Assembly: GCA_026004735.1 (NCBI GenBank)
Contig: BPJS01000001.1
Coordinates: 1,922,001 to 1,986,000, forward strand
Direction of reading: 5' to 3'
Source: Isosphaeraceae bacterium
GTDB taxonomy: Bacteria; Planctomycetota; Planctomycetia; Isosphaerales; Isosphaeraceae
DNA length: 64,000 nucleotides
Positions within the stretch are counted from its first letter, which is position 1. Each line of letters opens with the position of its first letter. A model generated the notes under the pieces. That model worked only from the letters and a program-made list of their open reading frames with translations. It did no database searches and was not told where the DNA came from. Shown piece after piece: positions 18,049-26,767 of the stretch. A program made the translations under genes and the position numbers.

Positions 18049-19062
18049 GTGGCCGATTTCCTGGGTCCGTTGACCTTTGAGCCGATCCTCCGGCGGCTGA
18101 TCTGGGGAGGGCGGCGGCTGGGAACCCTCCTGGGCAAGCCGATCGGCCCCGGAGACGACTACGCCGAGAGTTGGGAAATTGCCGACCATCGCGACGCGAT
18201 CAGCCGGGTCGATCGCGGCCCCTTTGCCGGCCAGTCGCTACGCGAACTGATCGCGGCCCGACCCCAGGACATCCTGGGGCAGGATCGCTCCCCGGAATCG
18301 CGATTTCCGCTGCTGATCAAATTCCTCGATGCCCGGCAGACCCTGTCGGTCCAGGTCCATCCGGACGACCGGCTCGGGGCCGAGCTGGCCAACGATCAGG
18401 GGAAGACCGAGGCCTGGATCATTCTGCATGCCGACCCCGGCGCCCGGATTTACGCCGGGCTACGGGCCGGGGTGGATCGCCAAGCGCTGGTCGCCGCGCT
18501 GGGCACCGGCGACGTCGAGCCGCTGTTGCACTGGTTTGAGCCGCAGATCGGCGACTGCGTGTTCATCCCGGCCGGGACGGTCCACGCGATCGGGGCGGGC
18601 ATCGTCCTGGCCGAGATTCAGCAGATGTCCGACGCGACGTTTCGGCTTTACGACTGGGGCCGGTTGGGATCAGATGGCCGTCCCCGAGCCCTCCACATCG
18701 ACGAGGCACTGCGGTCCATCGACTTTGGGCGTGGACCGGTCGATCCGGTGCGGCCGGTCTTGGCCGAGCAGCCTTGGGGTGCGTCGGAATCGCTGGTGGA
18801 ATGTCCCTACTTCCGAGTCGACCGCTGGCGGCTTGAAACCGCGACGCAGGTTGGGCAATCCGATCGGTTTACGATTTTGATCGGAATGGGCGGCCGGGCT
18901 TGGGTTTCTAGTAGCGGGGGTGAAGCCGAGCTGGGCCTGGGGCGGACGGTGCTGCTGCCGGCGGCCGGGGGACGGTTTCGGGTCGAAGCAGAGAGGTCGG
19001 CTCTCCTCCTGGTGGTTCAGGCGGGATCGTTGGGGTGGACGAGCGCAGCGGAGGAGGGATGA
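18049..19062 (+). CDS. manA: Mannose-6-phosphate isomerase, class I
   Basis: A 337-residue zinc enzyme interconverting fructose 6-phosphate and mannose 6-phosphate, feeding GDP-mannose synthesis or mannose use. The cupin zinc site is visible: QVHPDD (Gln and His), KTEAW (Glu) and AGTVHAIGAG (His). The N-terminal RLIWGGRRLG and AESWEIADH are typical of the short bacterial class. The GTG start at 18049 has GGGAG about ten bases upstream. Its stop overlaps the next gene's ATG by four bases, so the two form an operon. Confidence 0.94.
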   Translation: MADFLGPLTFEPILRRLIWGGRRLGTLLGKPIGPGDDYAESWEIADHRDAISRVDRGPFAGQSLRELIAARPQDILGQDRSPESRFPLLIKFLDARQTLSVQVHPDDRLGAELANDQGKTEAWIILHADPGARIYAGLRAGVDRQALVAALGTGDVEPLLHWFEPQIGDCVFIPAGTVHAIGAGIVLAEIQQMSDATFRLYDWGRLGSDGRPRALHIDEALRSIDFGRGPVDPVRPVLAEQPWGASESLVECPYFRVDRWRLETATQVGQSDRFTILIGMGGRAWVSSSGGEAELGLGRTVLLPAAGGRFRVEAERSALLLVVQAGSLGWTSAAEEG

Positions 19063-20159
19063 GGCTCGTGTGGGAGGATTGGGCGAGGCTGTTGCGATCG
19101 ATTCGGGTGGCGTCGGCACCCGGGATGTTGCTGCTGGGTGCGGTCGGCTGGTTGCTGATCGATGCGGCCGGCGGGCTGGCCGGGGCCCGCGAAGCGGAGC
19201 GCCGTCAGGAGTTGAAGGCAGCGGTGGGGGTGGGGTCGTGGGATGACTTGCCGCGGGCGTTGGAGGATTCGGCTCGGTTGGTGGCTGCGCCGTTGGGTTC
19301 GGTGGCGTTGGTTTGGATCGAGGCAGTGCGGGTGGTTCGGGAGCCGGCTCGATGGGCCTGGGCGGTAGGCCGGGGGCTTTGGTTTTTGGCGGTTTGGTCG
19401 ATTGTCGGGGCAGCGCTGGTCCGGATCGCCGCACCGGCGCTGGCGGGGCGCGAGCGGCCGGGAACGATTCAGGCGCTGCGCGATGCCGCGGTGCGGGCGC
19501 CTCGGCTGGTTGGGCCGCCGTTGTCGGCGTGGCTGGCCATCTTGATTCTGGGGGCGCTGGCGATCCTGGTCGGCCTGTTGTTTCGGATCCCGGGCGCTGG
19601 GGATTGGGTTGGCGGCGGGTTGAGCGTCATCGCGATTGGGCTGGCGGTTCCGATCGCCTGGCTGGGACTGGTGGCCTTGACAAGCTGGCCGTTAATGACG
19701 GCGACAGTCGCCGTCGATGACCAAGACGCGCTCGAAGCCGTTAGCCGTGGCTACAGCTACGTGATTCATCGCCCGGCACGCTATGCCGCGGGGCTGGTAC
19801 TCGCCCTGGCGGTGGGCATCGGGGGTTGGGAGGTGGTTCGGCTGGTTTATCAGGTCGTGATGGAGACCGCGCGGTTTCTGCTGGAGCTTGGGGCGGGACG
19901 GTCCGTGGACCCGCAGCCCGGAACCTTGCTGGGCTTTTGGTGGAACGCAGCGGCCTGGCTGGCAAGCGGCTGGCTGGCCAGCTACGCCTGGACCGCCTTG
20001 ACGGCGCTATACTTGGGGCTGCGTTCCGAGATCGACGCCACCCCGCCCGACTCGGTCCGCCCGGCGTGGGCCGGTGAATCGACCACGTCGGCTTTGCTGA
20101 AGCCGGAGCCGGCCTCGTCCGAAGCTGCCGTGCCGGCTCATGTGGAGCAAGGACCGTAG
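19059..20159 (+). CDS. Multi-span integral membrane protein of unknown function
   Basis: A 366-residue hydrophobic protein. Membrane segments are visible near residues 20-40 (APGMLLLGAVGWLLID), 110-135, 165-185, 195-220, 245-265 and 305-330. GYSYVIHRPARYAAG and SWPLMTATVAVDDQDALEAVSRGYSYV resemble the conserved block of planctomycete multi-span proteins often found beside metabolic genes, but I cannot name the family with certainty. The start is well supported by GGAGGAGGG just before the ATG, overlapping manA's stop (ATGA). The tail is hydrophilic. A role tied to manA is only suggested by the overlap. Confidence 0.85.
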   Translation: MRLVWEDWARLLRSIRVASAPGMLLLGAVGWLLIDAAGGLAGAREAERRQELKAAVGVGSWDDLPRALEDSARLVAAPLGSVALVWIEAVRVVREPARWAWAVGRGLWFLAVWSIVGAALVRIAAPALAGRERPGTIQALRDAAVRAPRLVGPPLSAWLAILILGALAILVGLLFRIPGAGDWVGGGLSVIAIGLAVPIAWLGLVALTSWPLMTATVAVDDQDALEAVSRGYSYVIHRPARYAAGLVLALAVGIGGWEVVRLVYQVVMETARFLLELGAGRSVDPQPGTLLGFWWNAAAWLASGWLASYAWTALTALYLGLRSEIDATPPDSVRPAWAGESTTSALLKPEPASSEAAVPAHVEQGP

Positions 20160-21397
20160 ACCCACGTACCGTCAACCATGGTGCCGATGACAGGTCCGCG
20201 GCCGGCCACGACCGCCTGGGCCGGCTCGTCGCTGGTCGGATCGACGGATACGACGGCCAGGTCGGCCCGCTTGCCGGGGACGAGGCTTCCAACCTCGTCG
20301 TCGAACCGCAACGCCCAGGCGCCGGCGAGGGTCCCCATCAGGAGCAGCAGTTGAGCGGGCAGCTCGGGGTGTCGCTGGTGGAGCCAGCGGATCTCGTCGA
20401 GGATGGAGAGCGACGGCGTCGAGGCGAGGCTGTCGGTGCCCAGAGCCACGGCGATCCCGCGTTCGATCATGGCGGCGAAGGGATGGGGGCCGTGTCCGAA
20501 GTAGGCGGTCGAGCGGGGGCAATACGCGACCGCGACCCGCTGACCGCTCGGCGCTGCCTGAGGGCGAAGCTGCCAGAAGTCGGATTCGTCCAGATAGGTG
20601 CCGTGCGCAACAATCCAGTCGGCTTGCTTGAGCGCGCCCTTGCGGATGTAGTCGGCAGGCCGGGGTCCGAGCGGGGCCCACGCGTCGTCGGGCCAGGCAC
20701 CGATCCGCTCCAGAAACGCCCTGAGCGGGCCGGTTCCCGCGTTCAAGAATTCGGTCTCGGCGGGGGATTCGGCCAAATGGGTCGAGAGCGGGACGCCGGC
20801 GGCCGCCGCGCGTTCGTAGAGCCACCCCACCGTGCTGTAGGGAGCATGGGGACTCAGGCCAGGCCGGAGCCGACCGCGATCGAAGCCGGACCGGCGGATC
20901 TGGCCCAGCCATTCGAAGGCCTGCGCACTGGTCGCCATCGCGCGTTCCCGGCGGAGGCCGATCAATTCGGCAAAGACAACCGCGCGGATCGGTGAGGCGG
21001 CCAGCGCGTCCCAGCTCAAACCGGCCGGCGTGATGTCGGCCAGGAGGGTGGTCCCGGAGCGCATCGAGGCGGCAATCCCCGCCTCAACCTGGGCGATCGC
21101 CTGCCGGGGCGCCCAAGCGGCCCGGCGGTTCACGATGTGTTCAAGCCAGGATGCCAGATCAACCACTCCGGCCGGTGGACCGCCCAGGGGCGGAAGGTCG
21201 AGATGGACGTGGCAATTGACCAAGCCAGGCAAGATCGCCACGCTGCCCAGGTCGAGATCGCCCGGCCGCGGCGTGCCCGGCTCGAGAGCGACGATCCGGC
21301 CAGCCTCGATCGTCAGCCGCCCGGGCGAAACCGGCGGTCCCTCGATCGGCACGAGATGGCGCGCGGCGAGCGTCAGCGGGCCGGCAGACGCATTCAC
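20138..21397 (-). CDS. Metal-dependent amidohydrolase / deaminase (COG0402 type)
   Basis: A 419-residue cytoplasmic hydrolase of the TrzN/MtaD/Atz branch of the amidohydrolase superfamily. The metal site shows NCHVHLDLPP (HxH), LSPHAPYSTVG, PLSTHLAESPAETE and ALGTDSLASTPS. The GTG start at 21397 overlaps the stop of the upstream permease by four bases (GTGA); the much longer open frame to 22159 is a shadow of that gene. Because mqnC and mqnA lie 3-5 kb upstream on the same strand, it may be aminodeoxyfutalosine deaminase, which belongs to this family; a thioadenosine, guanine-type or other deaminase role is equally possible by sequence alone. Its 3' end overlaps the end of the membrane-protein gene by 22 bases. 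Confidence 0.85.
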   Translation of the reverse strand: MNASAGPLTLAARHLVPIEGPPVSPGRLTIEAGRIVALEPGTPRPGDLDLGSVAILPGLVNCHVHLDLPPLGGPPAGVVDLASWLEHIVNRRAAWAPRQAIAQVEAGIAASMRSGTTLLADITPAGLSWDALAASPIRAVVFAELIGLRRERAMATSAQAFEWLGQIRRSGFDRGRLRPGLSPHAPYSTVGWLYERAAAAGVPLSTHLAESPAETEFLNAGTGPLRAFLERIGAWPDDAWAPLGPRPADYIRKGALKQADWIVAHGTYLDESDFWQLRPQAAPSGQRVAVAYCPRSTAYFGHGPHPFAAMIERGIAVALGTDSLASTPSLSILDEIRWLHQRHPELPAQLLLLMGTLAGAWALRFDDEVGSLVPGKRADLAVVSVDPTSDEPAQAVVAGRGPVIGTMVDGTWVYGPCST

Positions 21398-23577
21398 GAG
21401 GTGCGTATCCGTTCGGGATTGGGAGAAGAAACGGCCGAGACCGAGCGGCCGCGGAGCGGCTGTCCCGCCAACCGCATGACCAGCACCGCGGCAAGGGCTG
21501 TGGTCAGAAGCGTGATCGGACCGTGAAACAACGCCTGGGCCGGATCGCGGAACAACCGACCGGCCCAGGGAGCCGACGTCAGCGCTCCCACGCCGACTGC
21601 CAGACCGTTGTTGACCAGATGAAAGACGATGCACGGAAAGAGGCTGCGGGTCCGAATGGCGATGAGGCCCAGCACCAGACCAAGCAGGGTGGCGTTGAAG
21701 AGCTGCTGGAAGAGGCTGAGGAGCACATGCATGAAACCAAACAGCAGGGCGGAGAGACCGATGGCCCAGGCCGGTCGGTACGAGCGTTCGAGAGAGGTCA
21801 AGATGTAGCCGCGGAAGGCGACTTCCTCGCAGAGGGCGGGGGTCAACGCTAGGAGTAGGAAGGCCGTTGCGGGGTCGGGGATAAGATCCTTGAAGCGCTC
21901 CAGAGCCTGGCGGACCGCCTCGGGCATCGGAAACAGGGCATCGACCCAGACGCGTAACTCGTTGACCATCGGGAAGAGCGTCAGGGCGAGCAGACCGGCC
22001 AAGGCCAGGTCCGCCGGACGAGTCGCCCGAAGCCGGAGTGTGCGGATTGGATCGCGGGTCAGCAGCAGGGCCAGGGCAACCGGCGGCCCGAGAATGACCA
22101 GCACTTGCATCAGCACCAGGCTCCATCCCGAGACCGGGAAGAACGGCGCGAGGAACCAATACGCCACCAGCATCAGGGCGTAGCAGAGCACGGCCATACC
22201 GGCGGGCGGGGTTTGCGGCTTGTCGCGCCAGAGGTGGCGGAGCCAGCCAACGAGGTCGAAGTGTTCGGCCTCGCGGAACAAGACCGACTCGCTCTTAAAC
22301 TGGTCGATGGCCCAGCGGATCGCCAGCAGCCCGCAGAGCACCAGCGGGGTGAAAACCAGGGGAAAATATTGGCTGGCGGATGCGTAATCGCCCTGCATCA
22401 GGGCGCGGAGCAGGAGCGAAACGCCGGTGACCGGCAGCAAACTCGTGAACGGGTCGAGCTGGATTCCGGGAACCAGCGGCAGACAGGCCAGCGGCAGGCA
22501 GATCAAGTACAGCGGCGTCATGTAGTACTGGCCTTCTTTCATGCTGCGGGCCACGATGGCCAAGGCCAGGCACAGCGCGCTGAAGAAGGCGGCCAGCGGA
22601 ATCAACAACGCGATCATCCAGCCCAGGGACACGGGGCTGGGAGCCGCCAGCAGAGCGGCCGCGCCAGTCGCGGAGGGTCGGAGCCGCATCGGCGCCTGGT
22701 TGAATTGAGCCGCCAGCGCGAACGCCGTGGCGCCCATGCTGGCCAGGTTGAGCAATGCGGTGGCGATGCTGGCGCAGAAGACGACAAAGAACTTGCCCAG
22801 GACGATCTCGGCGCGTGAGGCAGGGCTGATCAGCAGCGTTTCCATCGTGCCCCGCTCCTTCTCGCCGGCACAGAGATCGACGGCCGGATAAAAGGCTCCG
22901 GTTAGCGACATCAGGACCAGGAGAAACGGAAAGATCCGGGCCCAGACGCTACTGCCGGCCTCGGTACGCGTGGCGACGTCCTGGGCGTCGGGCCGGACCG
23001 GGTCAGTCGAACCCTCGGGCCGGCCCTCGGCAACCCGGCGCTGTTCGACGATCGCCAGATTCCAGGCTTCCAAGAGGCGAGTGATCCGGAAGTAGGTCAA
23101 CTGGCTTTTTTCGTCGGCACTGTCGTAGGCGATCGGGATCGCAACCCGGCGCTGCTGGCGGAGTGTGTCGGCCAGGTCGGACGGGATCAGCACAACCGCG
23201 TCGGCGTCACCGCCGCGAAGCCGTTCGCGGCGGTGGGTCGGATCGTGCCAGCTCGGGTCGTCGTCGCAGAGAACGTCGAGCCGGGCGGCGTCGTCCGGGT
23301 TGTCGAAGAGGCTCGGGTTGAATCGGGATCCGGTTTCGTCGAGCAGGGGCGGGGCTTCTGGGTTAGCCGCCGACGCGGCAGCCAGATGCTCGCAGCCGAC
23401 GATCACCACCCGACGGGTCTGATCCTGAAAGGCTTCGCTCAGCCTGGCCATGCCGATCCCGAGCAGCGGATAGAGCAGGATCGGCAGTACGAAGACCATG
23501 AACAGGGTGCGGCGGTCGCGGAGTTGGTCGCGCGCTTCCTGGATGAAGATGGTCTGAACGTTGGGCCAGCGGACCAT
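21394..23577 (-). CDS. ABC-2 (NatB-type) permease fused to a CPBP intramembrane metalloprotease
   Basis: A 727-residue membrane protein. Residues 1 to about 440 are an ABC-2 exporter permease of the NatB kind: one N-terminal helix (TLFMVFVLPILLYPLLG), a large extracytoplasmic domain, then several helices beginning LMSLTGAFYPAVDLCAGEKERGTMETLL, a hallmark of the family. From about residue 450 there are more helices, and a CPBP/CAAX-protease core with EEVAFRG at 584, FGFMH and a final HLVNN. The fusion has been noted in planctomycetes. The preceding gene is its ATPase (30-base gap). Substrate unknown; sodium is the classic NatAB substrate but should not be assumed. Confidence 0.9.
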   Translation of the reverse strand: MVRWPNVQTIFIQEARDQLRDRRTLFMVFVLPILLYPLLGIGMARLSEAFQDQTRRVVIVGCEHLAAASAANPEAPPLLDETGSRFNPSLFDNPDDAARLDVLCDDDPSWHDPTHRRERLRGGDADAVVLIPSDLADTLRQQRRVAIPIAYDSADEKSQLTYFRITRLLEAWNLAIVEQRRVAEGRPEGSTDPVRPDAQDVATRTEAGSSVWARIFPFLLVLMSLTGAFYPAVDLCAGEKERGTMETLLISPASRAEIVLGKFFVVFCASIATALLNLASMGATAFALAAQFNQAPMRLRPSATGAAALLAAPSPVSLGWMIALLIPLAAFFSALCLALAIVARSMKEGQYYMTPLYLICLPLACLPLVPGIQLDPFTSLLPVTGVSLLLRALMQGDYASASQYFPLVFTPLVLCGLLAIRWAIDQFKSESVLFREAEHFDLVGWLRHLWRDKPQTPPAGMAVLCYALMLVAYWFLAPFFPVSGWSLVLMQVLVILGPPVALALLLTRDPIRTLRLRATRPADLALAGLLALTLFPMVNELRVWVDALFPMPEAVRQALERFKDLIPDPATAFLLLALTPALCEEVAFRGYILTSLERSYRPAWAIGLSALLFGFMHVLLSLFQQLFNATLLGLVLGLIAIRTRSLFPCIVFHLVNNGLAVGVGALTSAPWAGRLFRDPAQALFHGPITLLTTALAAVLVMRLAGQPLRGRSVSAVSSPNPERIRTS

Positions 23578-23607
23578 CCGGCGAGGCTCCGAAGAGGCGG
23601 CAGCAGA

Positions 23608-24381
23608 TCAGTCGGCCCGGGGCCAGGGGCGATCGACGGAGAGATCCCCGTCGGCCCGGACCAGGAAGAAGAACAGCTCCTCAAGGTCAGGCTGGCCGTA
23701 GCGTTCCAGCAGTTCGGCCGGCCGGCCCAGGGCGCGAAGCCGCCCCTTGTGGATGATGGCGACACGGGTGCAGAGCTTGGCGACCTCGCTCATGTCGTGG
23801 CTGGAGAAGATGATCGTCTTGCCCTGGTCACGAAGCTCGAGAATCCTCTGTCGGAGGGAACGGGCGACCAGGACATCCAGCCCGGAGGTCGGCTCGTCGA
23901 AGATCAGGACCGGCGGATCGTGAATGATAGTACGGGCGATCGAGACCTTTTGTTTCATGCCGGTCGAGAGCCGCGCGCCCATGACATCCCGAAATTCGTT
24001 CATCTGGAGCCAGTCGAAGACGGCTTCCATCCGGGCGCGAAGCCGATCCGGGGGCAGGCCGTAGAGGCGTCCGAAAAATTCGACCAACTCCCAGGCTGTT
24101 CGACGCTCGTAGATGCCGGTGCCGGCGGACATGAACCCGATCGACTGACGAACCTGCTCGGGCCGGCGGACGACGTCAAAGCCGGCGACCCTTGCCCGGC
24201 CGGAGGTCGGTTTTAGCACCGTGCTGAGCATCCGCAGCGTCGTCGTTTTGCCAGCGCCGTTGGGACCCAGCAAACCGAAGATCTCGCCCGGTACGCAGGT
24301 GAAGCTGACGGCATCGACGGCCGGGAGCCAGCCGCGCCGGTAGTCGAGAAACGACTTGGAGAGTTGCTCAACCTGGATCAA
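23608..24381 (-). CDS. ABC transporter ATP-binding protein (NatA-like)
   Basis: A 257-residue ATPase that powers the permease encoded directly downstream. Walker A is [13 protein letters not shown], the signature motif is LSTGMKQKV, Walker B is [12 protein letters not shown], and the H-loop is [26 protein letters not shown] is the A-loop region. The first codon is TTG at 24381; no better upstream start is seen and the ribosome site is weak. Similar to NatA/CcmA ATPases. Confidence 0.93.
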   Translation of the reverse strand: MIQVEQLSKSFLDYRRGWLPAVDAVSFTCVPGEIFGLLGPNGAGKTTTLRMLSTVLKPTSGRARVAGFDVVRRPEQVRQSIGFMSAGTGIYERRTAWELVEFFGRLYGLPPDRLRARMEAVFDWLQMNEFRDVMGARLSTGMKQKVSIARTIIHDPPVLIFDEPTSGLDVLVARSLRQRILELRDQGKTIIFSSHDMSEVAKLCTRVAIIHKGRLRALGRPAELLERYGQPDLEELFFFLVRADGDLSVDRPWPRAD

Positions 24382-24795
24382 GGAAACGGCCAGACATGGG
24401 GCTGGTCCCCACGGCGACCGGCATGGGGGACCTCATCTCTCACTGTAGCCTGCATCCGACAAACTGAGTAGCAACCCGCCTTGGCTCTTTTTACTCGGGT
24501 CGCGGCCATCGCGGTGCTCAAACAGGACACTAGCGGTGCGACAGCGCATCGCAGCGGACGGCCTCCGACCCCTCGAATCAGCCATCTGGCGGGGTTTCCG
24601 CCCCTCGCACTCCGCCTCCGAGTCCAAGCATCAATCTGGCCAGCAGCCGACCGGGGGCGGGTCGTCTGGGGCCTCGTGCCCATGTCCCGTCGAGCGATGT
24701 CGAGCCGGGTCAGGGCGGAGGTCTTTGCCCGAGGAACTCGAGGTGGGACGAGGCGGTCGGAGAGTGGGCGATGAATCGGGGCGGCCGAAGGTGGA
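24382..24795. other. Intergenic stretch, nothing convincing
   Basis: About 410 bases between the NatA-like gene and mqnC. Short open frames exist on both strands (such as 24378-24683 minus and 24536-24799 plus), but their Arg/Pro/Ser-rich translations look like chance. The region must contain the promoter of the NatAB pair; I saw no clear hexamers. Confidence 0.5.
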
Positions 24796-25896
24796 TTAGG
24801 CCGCCGCCGGCTCGGGCTCGGGGTCGATGTATTGATAGTGGACGTTGCGCTGACGGGGGATGTAGCCGGCTTCGCGAATCGCGCGCTTCATCTCGTCGAG
24901 CGAGAGGTGGAAGACGGTCCCGGCCGAGGAAACGACGTTTTCCTCGATCATCAGGCTTCCCATGTCGTTGGCGCCGAAGTAGAGCGCCAGGCCGCCAATT
25001 TTGGGTCCCTGGGTGACCCACGAAGATTGGATGTTGGGGACATTATCGAGGTACAGCCGGCTGACGGCCTGGACCTTGAGATACTCGAACGCGCCCGAGG
25101 GGGGGATGTCGGCCATGTCGGTGTGGTCGGGCTGGAAGGTCCAGGCGATGAAGGCGGTCAGTCCGCCCGTCTCGTCTTGGAGTTGGCGGATTCGCTCGAG
25201 GTGTTCGACGCGTTCGGCGAGGGTTTCGATGTGGCCGAACATCATGGTTGCCGTGGATTTGCCGCCGAGCTCATGCCAGGCGCGATGGACGTTGAGCCAG
25301 TCCTCGGTGAGGGCTTTGCCGCGGGTGATTTGCTTGCGGACGCGATCGACGAGGATTTCCCCGCCGCCGCCAGGTAACGAGCCGAGGCCAGCCTCGCGGA
25401 GCCGGCTGAGGATCTCCTTCAAGGGCATCCGGAACTTTTTGTGGAAGAAGTGGATCTCAGGGGGACTGAAGCCGTGAATATTGATCTGCGGGAAGGCGGA
25501 TTTGATGTCGCGGAGAAGCTGTTCGTACCATTCGAAGGGCAGCTCGGGGTGGAGGCCACCTTGCATGAGGATCTGGTCGCCGCCGAGGGCGACGGTCTCC
25601 TCGACTTTCTTGAGCAGCACGTCGCGTTCGAGGACATAGGCGTCGGAATCGCCGACCTTGCGGTAGAAGGCGCAGAAGTCGCAGACAGCAGCGCAGACGT
25701 TGGAATAGTTGATGTTGCGATCGATGTTGTAGGTTCGGTAAGGCTCGGGATGGAGGCGGCGGCAGACGGCATCGGCAGCCTGGCCGAGGGCGGTCAGGTC
25801 GGACGACTCAAGCAGGGTCAGGGCGTCGTCGGGAGTGAGGCGTTGGCCGCCATCAACGACGCGTTGCAAGATCTGGCTCAGGGTCGATGAAGACAA
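24796..25896 (-). CDS. mqnC: Cyclic dehypoxanthine futalosine synthase (radical SAM)
   Basis: A 366-residue radical-SAM enzyme of the futalosine route to menaquinone; it cyclises dehypoxanthine futalosine. The cluster-binding cysteines are CAAVCDFCAFYR (CxxxCxxC). Further blocks are ILMQGGLHPELPFEWYE, HGFSPPEIHFF, AGLGSLPGGGGEIL, TATMMFGHIET, and TFQPDHTDM. These match MqnC better than MqnE. I chose the TTG at 25896 because AAGGAG lies six bases upstream; the frame stays open to 25944. The start lies inside the 3' end of mqnA (44-base overlap), indicating translational coupling. Confidence 0.95.
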   Translation of the reverse strand: MSSSTLSQILQRVVDGGQRLTPDDALTLLESSDLTALGQAADAVCRRLHPEPYRTYNIDRNINYSNVCAAVCDFCAFYRKVGDSDAYVLERDVLLKKVEETVALGGDQILMQGGLHPELPFEWYEQLLRDIKSAFPQINIHGFSPPEIHFFHKKFRMPLKEILSRLREAGLGSLPGGGGEILVDRVRKQITRGKALTEDWLNVHRAWHELGGKSTATMMFGHIETLAERVEHLERIRQLQDETGGLTAFIAWTFQPDHTDMADIPPSGAFEYLKVQAVSRLYLDNVPNIQSSWVTQGPKIGGLALYFGANDMGSLMIEENVVSSAGTVFHLSLDEMKRAIREAGYIPRQRNVHYQYIDPEPEPAAA

Positions 25897-26683
25897 TGTC
25901 GACTCCTTGGGGGGCGAGGCCATGCCGGGCCGCCAGCCGCGCAAAAAGGCGGAGGCCAGCCAACTCCGGCGGGCCGAGGTCGTAAGACAGGGAGCGGGTC
26001 AGGTAGGCGTAGGCGTATTGCGGCGAGAGACCCAAGGGCGGGCCGTGGGTCAGGGCGAGCGACCAGGCATCGCGAAGGCCCGCGTCGCGGCAGGCCCGGA
26101 GCGTGTCGGGCAGGTCTCCCAGTTCGACGCCCGGGCGTGCCACCCAAAGGGCAAAGACGAACGGGAGGCCGGTCAGATCGAGCCAGGCCTCGGCCAGGTC
26201 GATCTCCCACGGGAAGTCGGTGCCGAGGGGTCGCATGGCACGATCGCCGATCACCACGACGGCGTCGGCAGTGCTTTCGAGCGGGGAAACCCCGACCGGA
26301 AGGGGTTCGATCCGCTCGGGCCGTACATCATGACGCTCGGCCAGCCAGATCCGGGCCAGGGCCTGACTGGTCCGTGAACCTTCGTCCAGAGCCAGCCGGG
26401 TAATCCGTCGAGGCTCGACCCGGGACAGCAGTTTCACGCTGCGGACCGAGCCTCGTGCCGCGATTGACACACCCGGCACAATCCGCAGTCCCCCCCGGGC
26501 GCCTCGGAGATACTCGACCGACGGGATCAACGCCACGTCGAGCTGGCCTGCGTGGAGTTGGTCGGCCAATCGGCTCGGATAATCGACCACCAACGCCACG
26601 CGACCCGACGCCTCGCTCAGGCGATGCCAGAGCGGGCGGGCGTTCAGATAGCGCACAATCCCGAGCCGAAGTCGACGGGCCAT
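25853..26683 (-). CDS. mqnA: Chorismate dehydratase (menaquinone, futalosine pathway)
   Basis: A 276-residue protein with the periplasmic-binding-protein fold of MqnA/MqnD. It converts chorismate to 3-enolpyruvylbenzoate, the first committed step. Diagnostic blocks are LGIVRYLNARPLWH at the N terminus, DVALIPSVEYLRG, IAARGSVRSVKLLSR, LALDEGSRTSQALARIWL and FALWVAR. This combination separates MqnA from MqnD. It is the first gene of the mqnA-mqnC pair; a TTGCCA-N17-TACATT promoter-like sequence lies about 45 bases upstream. Confidence 0.94.
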   Translation of the reverse strand: MARRLRLGIVRYLNARPLWHRLSEASGRVALVVDYPSRLADQLHAGQLDVALIPSVEYLRGARGGLRIVPGVSIAARGSVRSVKLLSRVEPRRITRLALDEGSRTSQALARIWLAERHDVRPERIEPLPVGVSPLESTADAVVVIGDRAMRPLGTDFPWEIDLAEAWLDLTGLPFVFALWVARPGVELGDLPDTLRACRDAGLRDAWSLALTHGPPLGLSPQYAYAYLTRSLSYDLGPPELAGLRLFARLAARHGLAPQGVDIVFIDPEPDLATRR

Positions 26684-26725
26684 GGACCGATTGGGATGAG
26701 CCTACGTTCAGAAACAATTGAAATC

Positions 26726-26754
26726 AATGTAGGCAGTTGGGACGAGCCTGGCAA
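26726..26754 (-). promoter_or_regulatory. Promoter-like sequence of mqnA
   Basis: On the minus strand TTGCCA (26754-26749), 17 bases, then TACATT (26731-26726). It is followed by a 6-bp inverted repeat (GCCTAC/GTAGGC, 26700-26705 and 26729-26734) covering the expected start site, and a 12-base direct repeat TTGGGAYGAGCC at 26691-26702 and 26737-26748. The repeats could be an operator. Confidence 0.5.
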
Positions 26755-26767
26755 CGACCTGGGAGGT

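Noticed and set aside
21398..22159. N-terminal extension of the amidohydrolase frame
   Set aside because: It lies in another frame of the NatB-CPBP gene on the same strand; the Pro/Ser/Arg-rich translation is a shadow and the GTG at 21397 gives a normal length.
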